Of a stretch of DNA of 64,000 nucleotides, positions 12,701-25,190 are shown in pieces; position 1 is the first letter of the stretch; each line of letters opens with the position of its first letter. Source of the stretch: Paraspadella gotoi (Eukaryota; Chaetognatha); the NCBI GenBank assembly GCA_051294375.1, contig CM119263.1:15912532-15976531 (forward strand), in the 5' to 3' direction. The notes beneath the pieces were generated by a model that made no database searches, had not been told where the DNA came from, and saw only the letters and a program-made list of their open reading frames with translations. Position numbers and translations under genes: made by a program.

Positions 12701-15224
12701 CAACAACAGGTTTCACGCCCACCTCCGCGAGATTGGCAGAGAGTGTCACCCAAAGCGGCTCATGAACTTCTACGCCTTGAGATGACCCCGATTCCATCAG
12801 CGACCAAACGGCGCTGACCAAAGCCTTTTGCGCGAGGGCAAAACCTTCGCAGAGGCGCCGAGCGACATCGGCTGCATTATCTTTCCGGGAAGTTCCGGTA
12901 ATATCGTCGTGGTGCTGGAAAAGGGCGAGATCCTGGTGGGCTCTTCGCAAATCTTGAAAATCGCGAAGCTTTCTCTCTCGGCTGGCAGGGGTTTGGTCGC
13001 GGGCGTCCGCCGAGAAAGTGAAGAACACGTCGGCAGCGCGGAGGAGAGACTCGAGGCGGCGGCCAAGGACTTTCCACGCCATCCGCGTTGTGAAGTAGCT
13101 GGACAAAAAAATGTAATTTCCAGTTGCGCCGCGAGTATTCGCTGAGGCCTGAACAACTCGTTTTGGTGGGTCGATCGGTCGATTAACATTATGCCACGGT
13201 ATTGAATTATGTCATAAGTTAAGAATCTTAAAATTATATTTTAAGTTAGAATTTCTGATGAGTCGGAATTTTATCATGGGTAAAAAATATCATCAGAGGT
13301 TAAAATTTTATTGTTAAAATTTTATCATGGGTAAAAAATATCATCAGAGGTTAAAATTTTATTGTGACGAAACTTATTTTAACTTATGTCACAAGTACAT
13401 TTAAATATATAAAATTTAAAGTTTGAAAATCTTTACCCACTCCAAAATGAGCCATCGCGGTCATTGTAAGTAAAGAAATCCCCGCCGAGAGTCTTCAGGG
13501 GTGAAACCATTTCCAATGCCTTGTCCGCCGTTTCAAAGTATTCCGAGAGCGTTGCGAACTTGGCCGTGACTCTCAACTCATCGGAGTGGGTGTTGAAGTA
13601 GTCGAAGAGTCTGTTCCAGTTCTCAAACTGACGGTCAAATTCCTCTGGGTGAACAAAGTAGAAATCGTCCCCTAATAACACCAGCACAATGTTGTGCTTG
13701 AACCATAGGGACTTTCTTCGCAATTGATCCAGCAGCTTGAGTGCCTGACCTCGCACATTGAGAGGTCCAATGGTCGGCGCCGATTTTTTGTTCTGAAAAT
13801 TGTATTGGGAGCAAATCCAATGCATAGGGCCACAAGATTTGGTAGAGTATCTATTCAAAGGGTTTAAGAAGACTCGAAGATCGTTCACACCATAAACGTC
13901 CCATGCCTGGCGCCAAACAAACTCGGTCTCGGCATTCTTGTCCATAAACTCCTTAATCTTGTAGTGGATCCGATTTATGACCGAGCTTTTCAGACCCGTC
14001 AGCGATCGGATTCGAGCCGCTATTGCCGAGTGACCAAATGGGTCAATGTTGAAGCTCGTCTTGGGCGTATACTCCAATTTTTGACGCAGAAAGAGATGAC
14101 CCTCAAGTAGCTGATCCAAAAGCGCGTAGCCGGTAGGATTGGCTTCGTCTGACATGACCCAACCTCCTCCAGTGATCTCAAAACGACCCTCCTTTAATAG
14201 AGCTTTCAGCAGGTCTCGCATGGTTGAGTTAGCCATATCCCACCACCATGAGAGATAAATTGACTCAGCCCATATGAAAGTCATTTTCTTGTGTTGATGA
14301 AGCTTCAGCACCGCGTTGGTAATGACGTGCCTTGACTTCTCAAAGAAGTAATCCGCAGCCGTCTTGAGCCAACCGGGGTCCGTATGGGAGAAAGGAATGA
14401 GAAAGATATGCAATGGGTCATCCCGCCACCGAGACAGGTTGTAATCCATGTAAAGTTTGGCCCAGTCTTTATCCCCACCACCTCTTTTAGGCATAGGAAG
14501 AGTTTTGTACAAATGTAGAGTGGAAATGTCGACGGAGGCTTCGTGTAGGTTGTTTGTGCATTTCATATTTCCGCCCTTAATAAATATCCACCAAGGAAAT
14601 GTTTAGCTTAATTAGACTGTGTATAGAGTACGTTGTTTTAACGAGCTCTCTTATCTCACTTTTTAGTTGCGTCGAGTGTACTCGCGGAGCAGTTCTAGAA
14701 GTCACTTGAAGTCTAGAAGTAAGTCGTGTGCTCACTCTGTCGGTCTGACCAATTTATATCTTAATACTTTATAAATATGTGATGTACTGTAAGATTATTT
14801 ATGCACATGTTTCATACTCTCAATTCAGAATATCGTAAGATAAAAAGAGTTTACAACAGCTTAAAAACTATGGTTGAACTTAGATAATACTTGAAATATA
14901 ATCGATGTATTATAGAATGATTGTTGCGTAACAAGCTTTAAAAGTCGAGGGCATTTGTAAATACAAACACCTAAAATCAATGCCGCGAAACACATTTAAA
15001 TTCCGTCCCTTTTTAACGCTTTGCTGTTACTGCAATACAAAAAATATCCAACGATTATCCAAAGAAGGTACCTGAGCTAAATCTAACCACCCGTCTTTGG
15101 CCAAAAGCTTTTTCCAGTTAGGCCACAACAGGCCTATAAAGAAAAGTATTATGCCTATCATCGAGTAGCGGTAATAAATTTTCATTCGACGGAAAATGTT
15201 TCGTCTGAAGAGTAAGGAATTCAT
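9711..15224 (-). CDS. MAN2A: Golgi alpha-mannosidase II (GH38), complete, seven exons
   Basis: Exons in transcript order: 15224-15072, 14575-13437, 13098-11953, 11712-11586, 10968-10564, 10469-10261, 10002 to the stop. Every junction is GT-AG and phases agree. Exon 1 encodes a short basic cytoplasmic tail and a membrane anchor (about residues 21-34), the type II topology of Golgi mannosidases. The GH38 catalytic part has FSHTDPGW (H115, D117), IDPFGHS (D229, expected nucleophile and zinc ligand), LGDDF (about 352-356, likely acid/base) and HHDDITGT (H493-H494). The D117-to-D229 spacing of 112 equals the Drosophila enzyme's as I recall it. Exons 4-7 carry the C-terminal beta domains, including FYPMPS, LTLLSAQP, DRRLLGDDGRG, FPCD and the LDCR/TFCS segment. 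The enzyme trims two mannoses from GlcNAc-Man5-GlcNAc2, committing N-glycans to complex or paucimannose forms. Length is about 1,126-1,160 aa, typical for the family. The last codons are uncertain: the open frame runs into a (GA)n repeat and stops at 9711, whereas a one-base shift gives an LKLEPED-type end at 9802. Confidence 0.95.
11077..11222 (-). mobile_element. Diverged tRNA-derived SINE copy inside a MAN2A intron
   Basis: Lies within the 617-bp intron 10969-11585. On the minus strand it has a B-box-like GGTTCAATCC (complement of 11164-11173), followed by CGCCAGTGACATG and a second CGCCAG segment, then CCCCGGGCATCAC. The same order occurs in the two better copies at 58.4-59.2 kb. The A-box region is degraded. 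Confidence 0.6.
13267..13366. repeat. 51-bp direct tandem duplication in a MAN2A intron
   Basis: Two nearly identical 51-bp units start at 13267 and 13318 (each has TTATCATGGGTAAAAAATAT). They lie in the 338-bp intron 13099-13436 and do not touch the splice sites. Confidence 0.9.
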
Positions 15225-15402
15225 GAGGCGGAAGGAGTTGCTTCAGTAGCGGGAGCTGTTCCTCTTTCTCAAACGATAAAGTCAATTTATTTAGAATGAA
15301 GATTTAGCTAAGATTTCTACCTCAATTTTCTTTTTCTTCCTCCTAGGCTTCGGTGTAGATGAAGTTCCCGGCTGCACGAGCCGACATGATTCAATGCTGG
15401 GC

Positions 15403-15403
15403 G

Positions 15404-15497
<94 letters not shown>
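15403..15497 (+). repeat. (GA)n microsatellite near the MAN2A 5' end
   Basis: About 95 bp of GA repeats with a single interruption near 15420. It begins about 180 bp upstream of the MAN2A start codon, so it sits in the probable promoter of that gene. Confidence 0.97.
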
Positions 15498-15500
<3 letters not shown>

Positions 15501-17796
15501 AGTTTCCGATCTCCCGTCCGATCGAGGGTCTGCGACCGGAAGTGGCGTCGGTGACGTCTTTTCAGTATTCTACTCTCAACTCACGCGAGGAGAGGAGGCT
15601 TCGTCTAAAACAAGAAAGGGAATTCCTATCTCTGATTCTCTCTCCTTTTTCTGAAGTTGAGAAAGATTTTTTTTAAATATTTTTATTTGGTCGCTCAGGA
15701 AAAAATCAGAGATTGGGAAAATGGGGAAAAAAACATTTGCGAGACTAAGGACAAACTGACCGAAGGCGAAGGCATTTTGAATGGTAAACTAACGACACAG
15801 AAGAAAGAAGTGAGCATCACGCGGGTTTTAAAACCAAATTAAATCAGCCGATATCCCTCAGAACGAAAAAGGGCCTGGCGACTTTCGCCCTTTTTTCTTT
15901 CTTCTAATTTATAGCCTCAAGATCAGCGACTCGTCAATATTCTTAGCTCGACTCTCCCGATGAAGCGAAGTCGATTATGCAAAAATTAAGGTAAAACGAA
16001 AACTAGTTCATTTATTACGAGAGATTATTGAGTTCGGCGGACGAGGAAAGAAAAAAAAGACAAACTCTACTCACTACTCAGTACTCAGTCATCCGATGTT
16101 CTCTGTATTTTTTTTTAGAAAAGTATTAGACTATTAGTCCTTCCGTTTTCTTTTTTCATTCGACGCCTTTTTTTTTTTTTTTTTTTCTTTTTCAGTTTAT
16201 CCATTCGTTTTCCCTCAATAGATTCTCTTTTCTTTCCTTGGCCTTTTGTCCTCTCCACTCAGGCCCATTTTTTCCCCTTTTTTTATTTTTATTAGTTTAA
16301 ACATTTTTCTTTAGTCACGGTTCAGTGTCACTTTTCAGCGTTCACTCTGTTCTCATTCGTAACTTCGTTTATTCCTTATTTCTACATTCGTCAGGACTTC
16401 CGTATTTTCTCTGTTTTTTATCGCTTGATTGCTTGCTACCCTCATTTATTGTTTCCTTCTGCTAAATTTGTTTCCTTTCCTCCCTTTTCGGTCTCTCCTT
16501 TCCTTTTTCCTTTCACTCTGTTGCCTCTCCGCCTTCATTAATTTATTTTCTCATGTATACACTTCACGCCTTTTGTTTTTTTTATTTCATCCGTCAGAGG
16601 GCAAGAGACAACTGGCGGACGGCGACGGAAACTGACAAAAGGGAAATATAAATAATTCATTCGCGTCGGAGAAGCCGTGGCTCTTAAGTCAGTAAGTCAA
16701 GGTTGTGGGTTGTCGTTGCGTTAGAAAATGGTTGTCATAGTGATTATAGTCGTCAAAACCGGAGCAGTGTAGCGGTAGTATTTCATACTACAGCAGTATC
16801 TATCGCCATCAAAAATAGTTTTGCAGTCGTGTAGCGACTTTTCACTACTTTTATATCGGAAAAAAAAATTTTAATAAAAACATTTTTGTCCAGTGGCGCT
16901 ATAAAAAAATTTCCACAACATTAGATTGTGAAAATCCGATCGAACAGGGTTGTTGGGCAAAGAGTACATGTGGATGAAGTCCCATTCTTCTCTTAAATTT
17001 GATCTCCCAACGATATGTTGGCTCATCTTGTTGACTTGTTGTCTTGTTGGCAAAAGGGAAGTTGTTTTTTTGTTGTTGTTGTTGTTTTGTATTCAAAGTT
17101 TCGCTTTGTTGTTTTGAATCTAGGAGTTATGTTGTTTACGAAAAGAGAAGATTTTGAATTTTTGACTTTTATAAATTTTTTTATTTTCTTTTAGTCTTCG
17201 TCGTCGACGTGGAGTTAGTTAATCGATATTTTTTGTAGAGAAACTTTTTTTTCGTTACGAAAAATCACGAATTCTCAAACGAGATAATAATTTCTGACAC
17301 ATTTTCTTGGGTAAATCGTTGAATAATAGATAAGTTGGTCAATGTTCCAAGTTACATGTATTTAAATGCCTAATAGTTCTTATATACTAATTGTACCCCA
17401 AGAAGAAAAGTTTGTATACATACTTATTTCAAAAAACTTGTTATCACACGTCGATAAACAACGGGAACAACTTATTTTCGAGTAATAAAATATTTATAAT
17501 TTTATTTAATTTTAATATATGTACTTTAAAAAAACTTCTCATTCGCTAATGAGAATCGCTGACGTCAGAAAATCAAGAAATAATAAAAAATAATATGAGT
17601 GAGGGGAGAGTAAGGTTTCCTCGTGACGATGACAACCGCCGTTGTTCGGTTGACAGAGCCTCGCGCTGCAGAATCGTCTCAAAGCCGATCAACCATGAAA
17701 AGTCTCCAACTTAGAACTGAATGTTTTGGAGTTGAATATAAACAGAAAAAAAATGTAGATATAAATAAAAGAGAGTTTCGGTGGGTTTCTTTCTTT

Positions 17797-17827
<31 letters not shown>

Positions 17828-17830
17828 CGA

Positions 17831-17867
<37 letters not shown>

Positions 17868-18532
17868 AAGCGCAAAAGTGTCTCGATTTACACTGAAACC
17901 CAATTTTCCCGGTGACTTTTTATAGCTGAATATTTATCGAGGCGGCGTCACCTTCTCTTTCACCCACTCACGCCCTCACATCACAATCCGCGGTTCCCTT
18001 CATCCACCCTCTCCATCGCCCTCGCTCTTTGGCGCGTGAAAGAGACCAACCACGCGAGTCGCATCGCACGCCCACGCAGACCCACCGTGTGGAAGAAAGA
18101 GACACGTGCAAAATTTAAATCTCTCTCCCTCTTTCAATATCTACTCTCTTCCTTTTCCCTCTCTCTCTCTCTCTTCTCTCTCTCTCCTCTCTCTCTTCTT
18201 CTCTCTCTCTCTATTTCGCGTCTTATTCTTTCACGCCATCATTCAATCTCTCCCCATTGATTTTCGTTTTCTATTTTTCCCCAGCGGCCTTTTCTCCGCC
18301 CGCGCTGCTCTCTTATTTCTCGCCTTTTCCTCCCCGGAAACGACCGCAGCGCCAAAAATATCATTCGCTCGTCCGATGTGACGAATTGCGAGAGTAAAAA
18401 AGGTCGGGGGAGACTGGATTCCGAGCCTCTTGATGGCGAAAGGCTCTGGCGATGAAACGAAGATGATCCGTTCCACCCGAGACGGAAGCTTTGAAAATGA
18501 ATTGCAAAAATCCGATCGACGTTCGCTTCGAT

Positions 18533-18602
18533 TAACGTCACTCAAAAAAATACCTGACGTCAGTGAAAAATAAACGACGTCAGTGTGAAATAACTGACGT
18601 CC
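18533..18602 (+). promoter_or_regulatory. Four CRE-like ACGTC sites, three at exact 20-bp spacing
   Basis: TAACGTCA (18533-18540), TGACGTCA (18555-18562, a perfect CRE/ATF palindrome), CGACGTCA (18575-18582) and TGACGTCC (18595-18602). The last three are exactly 20 bp apart and the bases between them are also similar (GTGWRAAATAA), so this is a short tandem repeat that multiplies a bZIP-type site on one face of the helix. No gene start is identified beside it. Binding is an inference. Confidence 0.45.
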
Positions 18603-19924
18603 GGAAAGGAATAATTGATGTTTAACAACACTAGAAGTCTCCATTTTCAGATCATCGCTACTAACGAGCAACAACCTCCGAGTAAAAAAAAAACGGAGAA
18701 AAAAGGGACTCGCTTTCCTCGCCAAGTTTTTTTTTTTTCGTCTCTCTCTCTCTCTCTCTCGCCAACGCGAGTTTGGCGGCGGAACTCTCTTCACTTCAGT
18801 TCAGTTTATTATTTTCGAGACTTCGGAGAGAAAGTAACGACAGCTTCTCAACCTTTGGCATGATGTAGTTGTCTATGGTAATTTTCTTGGAACGTTGAAG
18901 AGTTGGGGGTGGAATCGAGAAGACCGAATAAAAAATCATCCCCCTCGTCTTTGCATTTCACCAAAACGATGATAGTTCATTTCGCAGAAAACTTTTTTTT
19001 CCTCGTTCGTGAATCAATTTAAAAAACGATCGACATTAATTTTTAAAGGAAAACGCGTCTGATTTTGACGCCAACGATGCTTCCAGATGACGATCACTTG
19101 GAGATTCTCAAAACTCATAAAAAAAAAATCGAAAATTGAATAAACGGTGAAAAAAAAAAAGAAACACGATAAAAATTTTCGGCTGACGCTTTCGATTAAT
19201 TTTTAATGGTTTTGTATCCCATTCGAAAAGCGAGTTTTTGGAGAATTTGATTTCATTTAAAAGAGGAAAATTGAATTTACCAATTGAGTTGGAAGAAAGA
19301 ATTGCATGTCGGATTGTCGGACCTGCGACGGATGCACCTTATTTTTATGTAATTTTTTCATTTCACTTTTCTTTTTTCAATTTTATCTTTATTTTTAGTT
19401 TCCCATTCTCTTTGTCCTGTTTTTTTTTCCATGCTATTTTTAATTCTGTTTTTATTTCCCTTTCCTGTTTTCTTTGGTTGTTTTTTTTCCTTTTTTTTCC
19501 ATAGCCATCTTTCCTTTTCCCCTTCTGTTTCCTTTTGCCTCTAGCCTCCCTTTCCTTCTTCCATTGACCCGTTTTCCTTTTCCTCTTTCCTGTTTTTCTT
19601 TCCCCTTTTCCCTGTCTCTGAGTTTCCTCGACCTCCTCTCTCGATCTTCAAACCCATTAATGCGATTCTTCTTTCGCGAACGTGAAAGGTTGAACCGGAA
19701 AGGAAAGCCGAGTCCCCGACACAGTCTGCCGCTCGCTCCCTCGCGAATACACCGGCCGCTCGCCCCAGTGCCCTTCACCCATCGTACGCTCTAGTGCCCT
19801 TCAGTCCCTTCACCCATTGCTATAGCTCCAGTACCCTTTACCAATAGCTCTCCCTAACGCTTTTATCCGTCTCTGGCCACGTGGCCCTTGTCTTATCACT
19901 CACCCCGGTTCTCACTTTTTTTCT

Positions 19925-19972
<48 letters not shown>

Positions 19973-20307
19973 GGCCCCATCTCTGCTCTCGTTTTCGCGG
20001 TTGAACGGAGAAGAACGCTCGGAATCCATAACCCTGACCGCTTGGTTTCGCTCGCCCTCGCCCCTTGCCCCTCTCTTCCTCCGCGCCCCCGATGGCCATT
20101 TCTCCCTCCAACGCCACCCATTCCCTTTCCAAGGTCGCTTTCCTTTCCCACGCCGTCTCCGCGCGGCGAATGAAGTGAAAAAATAACACGACTGTTTTCT
20201 TTGCTTTAGCATTCTCCGCGCAGAGAATTCAGAGTAGGGCCAAGAGGAATTCATTTTAGTTTATAACGGTTAAATAGCGGAAATGCAGCACTATTAAAAT
20301 CAAGGAG

Positions 20308-21373
20308 AATCGAAATTCGAATAGTAGATCATGAACAGGCTTGTACCTGTGAACGTTTTTAATTAAAAAAAAAAATTATTTGTCAATTTTTGCATTGCCC
20401 ATATTTATACATAGTACTAACCGTAGAAAATATCCAAAATTTTATAAATTTGAATATTCCTAAATAAAAGTTGATAAAAGGAAATAAAACTCTTTTTAAA
20501 AAAATATTTCATTAAGTAGGACAAAATCCTAAAAAACTAATATAATTAACCAATAATTAAATTTTGGTATAAAACGTAGGAAAAAGTTTAAATTGTGATT
20601 CGGCAACGAATTTATTTAATAATAATAAACGGACATGTTTCGGTTCGGTTTACGAACCTTCTTCAGCGCAGTTAAGGACAGTTGTGAATTATTTTTATTA
20701 TTTGGTGCATAAAGAAGGGAGAGAGGGAGAGAGAGAGGAAAGAGGAGAGAGGGCAAAGTTTTCCAACACATAGTTGAAAAGGACAGTGGTTGAATGTGTG
20801 AGGACAGGTTAAGTTAGAGACAGAGATATTGAATTTTTTCGGAGGTGAAATGAAATGGTGAAAAGGAGAGAGAGAGAGCAGAAGAAGAGAGGAGGAGAGA
20901 GAGAGAGAGAGAGAGAGAGAAAGAAACAATACATTATACACCAAATAATAAAAATAATTCACAACTGTCCTTAACTGCGCTGAAGAAGGTTCATAAACCG
21001 AACCGAAACATGTCCGTTTATTATTATTAAATAAATTCGTTGCCGAATCACAATTTAAACTTTTTCCTATGTCCCAAACGCAACGAAAAGAAAGGAAATT
21101 ATAACAAAGTATAAAACGTATAGTTTTTTTAATTTTTAGCTAACTTAATGAAAGAATTTTTGATTAAGACTTATATTTTCTTTTTATGAGAAATTCGAAT
21201 CTGCTTTCAAAACTAAGAAAAAACTATTTTAAATTTTTGACATTTTCTATGGTGAGTATTATGTATAAAAATGGGCTAATGCGAAAATTGAGAAATTAAA
21301 AAACAATTTGTTAATATATCAATGTTCTCTAGTACAAGTCTGTTCAGTGTTCATGATCAACTATTCGAAATTT
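20308..21373. mobile_element. Foldback (long inverted repeat) element with a nested insertion
   Basis: The left arm (about 20308-20567) and the reverse complement of the right arm (about 21121-21373) align along most of their length: both hold TCGAATAGT, GATCATGAACA, CTTGTAC, GCCCAT, TTTATACATA, TAGAAAAT and TTTCATTAAGT in the same order. The arms are diverged (many substitutions and small indels), so this is an old copy. A younger inverted-repeat element sits between them, flanked by the direct repeat GTATAAAACGTA. No coding sequence is present, so it is non-autonomous. Confidence 0.7.
20577..21069. mobile_element. Nested inverted-repeat element with 136-bp near-perfect terminal repeats
   Basis: Arms 20577-20712 and 20933-21069 are inverted copies with only a few mismatches (for example TTTACG against TTTATG). 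The 220-bp centre is (GA)-rich low-complexity DNA. Each arm carries the motif CTGAAGAAGGTTC...GAACCGAAAC in the direction running from the centre outward (right arm CTGAAGA at 20980-20986, GAAAC at 21005-21009). GTATAAAACGTA occurs just outside on the left (20567-20578) and again at 21109-21120, which looks like a target-site duplication if the insert also includes 21070-21108. Confidence 0.75.
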
Positions 21374-21533
21374 TATCCGCAACTTTCACTACGCCTTAAT
21401 GACATTAATGACTTAATGACATTAAGTTAATGTACATTGTTGAAAAATACTTGCAATAATGGTTTATTTGTATATATGTATATACTGGAAAAGATAATCA
21501 AGAGGATTACTTGTACTCATTGCCTTTTGCAGT

Positions 21534-21576
<43 letters not shown>

Positions 21577-22417
21577 AAGAAAGAAAGAGCAAAATAAGAG
21601 ACGGACATACTGTCGGACAACTCCAATGGAATCTCGTTCAATTCTCAGCCGCGAATTGATTTTTTTTTCCCACAAAAACTCGAAGTTTTATTAGATTTTT
21701 CCACCGAAGCTTAATTGTTTCTGGATACATAAAATCTTTGGCGGAGGAAAGGGTTCGCTCCATTTCCTCCTTTCATACTTCTCCTCCGGCTCCTCTTCCA
21801 ATCGCTTCAACCACATCGCTTTTCCCCTTCATCCTCGCTCTTACAACATCGCTTCACTCATTGCGTTGAAACGCTGCGAGCATCGCTTCGCTCGCGATTC
21901 TGTCCCGTCCCCTTTTTGCCTTTTACGATCTCGTGCGAAAGAATCTGAGTTGTCAGTCGCCCTACTTTTCTTTCTCTTACGAGCAACACCCTTTTTTTAA
22001 TGCTATACCAAATTTCGTGTTGTTTGAAAATTTTTTAACGACGAACGATTAAGTCATTAACATTTGAAATGTATTGCGTTTTCTTTATTTTGTCAAGTAA
22101 AACGAGAGATTTAAATCAGGCGACTGAAAGAACTCATTATATGTCTGGCTTAACGTGTCCAAAGATATCAACTTCGTCAGCGCTTCGATTCTTTCTCTTT
22201 CAGAGAAAGCTCTATGCAGTTGCTCATTCTTATATATTTCTCTTTTTTCCTCTTTTTTTTATTCTTTCTCTCTGCATTCGATTCTATTCCTTTTTAGGCG
22301 GAATGTGAGGGACGCTTGCTCTCTCTCTCTCTCGGGTCATCGCGTCAAATGCTGTGGTCGCGAGAAGTCTCTTCTCTTCGGAGCCATCATGTATCAGCTC
22401 GGGTTCTGTCTCTCTCT

Positions 22418-22465
<48 letters not shown>

Positions 22466-22591
22466 TTTTCTGTTGATAAAGATCTGCTTCCCTCATCCTC
22501 TTAAAAGATCACGAGAGGAACGGGAGATAATTCTTCTCCTTTCCCTTTGCAGTGAGGATGCGAGTCGAACGCCGGGGACGCTATCGCCGCT

Positions 22592-22626
<35 letters not shown>

Positions 22627-24879
22627 ATAATCCACCACCGGTCGGATACTTTGTTGAGTTAATTTTTGGTTAAAAATACAATTATGACACAATAGATTTG
22701 TCGTTTGTTGGCAATCTATAGTTACTAGTTATTGCTTAATGATTAATTTATTATCTAGCATTGACACATACAATTGTGATCGCCATTATCGGTGATGGCG
22801 GCTATGTCGGTGGCGGCGGCTGTGTGGCGTCACGGCGGTGGCGTGGCGGCGACGGCGGCAGCAGCGCCACCGGTCGGAGAATGCCGAGGGCGTGTCGAGG
22901 TCGAAAACGAGGTCACGACTCACGAGGAGGTTGGGCTGTAGTTGGAAGAGAAGAGTGATTGTGAGGAGAAAATCATTCGGGGTCTCGGTTCAGCTTCGAT
23001 TCAGCTAACGCGTGAGTCTTTGTTGAACTGAACAAAGAAAAGTGAATGTTCACGGCGAAGGTCCGTGATCCACTAGCGAATATATGGCGATCGGTCTTTG
23101 TTCGAAAAAAAAAAAGGCTTGTCCTTTCCGGTTTAGGGGTTTGGTTAAGTGACGCTGGCCGGTAATCGATGACATGATGAAATGCCATATGATTAATCGC
23201 GGATAAATTTGATTCTCATCTCTCTTCTTGTCAAGTTTTAATTTAATACTTAAACTAGAGAAGATTCACGATCAAAAAAAAAAAAAGAGGCGCTAAGAGG
23301 GTCTCGTCTCCAAGTGGCAGGGGTCGGTCCCACCCTTTTCGCTCTGAAGATATTTTAGGGGGTGAAGAAGTCGCCGAGTTAAAACTGCGCGCGTGACATT
23401 GACGAGAGAAGAAGGAAGTGAATTAGTATGTTGAATGCGATGCTTCCGTTTTGAAGGTGTGAGTCAATTAATTCGTTTAAGTAACGATAAAATAGATAAA
23501 AGAAAAAAATGTTGGGGTAATTCAATGAGTACCGACCTTCGCNNNNNNNNNNNNNNNNNNNNNNNNNNNNNNNNNNNNNNNNNNNNNNNNNNNNNNNNNN
23601 NNNNNNNNNNNNNNNNNNNNNNNNNNNNNNNNNNNNNNNNNNNNNNNNNNNNNNNNNNNNNNNNNNNNNNNNNNNNNNNNNNNNNNNNNNNNNNNNNNNN
23701 NNNNNNNNNNNNNNNNNNNNNNNNNNNNNNNNNNNNNNNNNNNNNNNNNNNNNNNNNNNNNNNNNNNNNNNNNNNNNNNNNNNNNNNNNNNNNNNNNNNN
23801 NNNNNNNNNNNNNNNNNNNNNNNNNNNNNNNNNNNNNNNNNNNNNNNNNNNNNNNNNNNNNNNNNNNNNNNNNNTCTATTTGTTAATTTATGGATAAATA
23901 AAAACGTATACATAACCGTTTAAGTTTATTTTCATCGAATATAGGAAAACTGTTAGTGAAATCAATAATTAAGAATGGCCTAACAATTATCATATTACAA
24001 CAAAGGGTGGCCGGCGGCTCGAGTCAAAATGNNNNNNNNNNNNNNNNNNNNNNNNNNNNNNNNNNNNNNNNNNNNNNNNNNNNNNNNNNNNNNNNNNNNN
24101 NNNNNNNNNNNNNNNNNNNNNNNNNNNNNNNNNNNNNNNNNNNNNNNNNNNNNNNNNNNNNNNNNNNNNNNNNNNNNNNNNNNNNNNNNNNNNNNNNNNN
24201 NNNNNNNNNNNNNNNNNNNNNNNNNNNNNNNNNNNNNNNNNNNNNNNNNNNNNNNNNNNNNNNNNNNNNNNNNNNNNNNNNNNNNNNNNNNNNNNNNNNN
24301 NNNNNNNNNNNNNNNNNNNNNNNNNNNNNNNNNNNNNNNNNNNNNNNNNNNNNNNNNNNNNNNNNNNNNNNNNNNNNNNNNNNNNNNNNNNNNNNNNNNN
24401 NNNNNNNNNNNNNNNNNNNNNNNNNNNNNNNNNNNNNNNNNNNNNNNNNNNNNNNNNNNNNNNNNNNNNNNNNNNNNNNNNNNNNNNNNNNNNNNNNNNN
24501 NNNNNNNNNNNNNNNNNNNNNNNNNNNNNNNNNNNNNNNNNNNNNNNNNNNNNNNNNNNNNNNNNNNNNNNNNNNNNNNNNNNNNNNNNNNNNNNNNNNN
24601 NNNNNNNNNNNNNNNNNNNNNNNNNNNNNNNNNNNNNNNNNNNNNNNNNNNNNNNNNNNNNNNNNNNNNNNNNNNNNNNNNNNNNNNNNNNNNNNNNNNN
24701 NNNNNNNNNNNNNNNNNNNNNNNNNNNNNNNNNNNNNNNNNNNNNNNNNNNNNNNNNNNNNNNNNNNNNNNNNNNNNNNNNNNNNNNNNNNNNNNNNNNN
24801 NNNNNNNNNNNNNNNNNNNNNNNNNNNNNNNNNNNNNNNNNNNNNNNNNNNNNNNNNNNNNNNNNNNNNNNNNNNNNNN

Positions 24880-25190
24880 GAGAGGGAGTAAGAGAGAGGT
24901 TGAAGAGGGAGGAATGTTAGAGATAGGTCAGAGAGGGAGGTAAATTTGAGAAAGATCACAGAGGGAAGAAGGTTAGAGATAGATCGGAGAGGGAGGAAGG
25001 TTAGAGATAGGTCGGAGAGGAAGGAAAGTTTTAGAAATACGGGTTGGAGAATGTAGGTAGGTTAGCAGTGAAGGTCGGATAGAGGGAAAGAAGTTAGAGA
25101 GATAGGGTCGGAGAGGGGAGGAAGGTTAGAGATAGGTCGGAGAGGTAAAGAGATAGAGGGAAAACTTTTGAGAGAGGTTGAGGAATGAAT
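24880..25190 (+). repeat. Degenerate purine-rich tandem repeat beside a gap
   Basis: Imperfect units of about 30 bp built on GAGAGGGAGGAAGGTTAGAG followed by ATAGGTC repeat roughly ten times directly after the 848-N gap. The array probably continues into the gap and explains why assembly broke there. Confidence 0.75.

Larger units (their letters stand above)
15225..20307. other. Upstream region of MAN2A and low-complexity intergenic DNA
   Basis: 15240-15395 is the 5' flank of MAN2A. On the minus strand a donor-like GAG|GTAGAA near 15331 suggests an upstream non-coding exon, unproven. (GA)n at 15403-15497 follows. 15500-17560 is T-rich with no gene. (CT/GA)n arrays lie at 17801-17862, about 18160-18212 and 19930-19970. 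GC-rich, CpG-rich stretches at 17940-18110, 18270-18540 and 19990-20230 could be promoter or UTR sequence, but no exon was convincing. Confidence 0.5.

Noticed and set aside
22501-22692. Poly-Ala or poly-Arg protein over (GCC)n
   Set aside because: Homopolymer reading of a trinucleotide repeat; no flanking coding signal.
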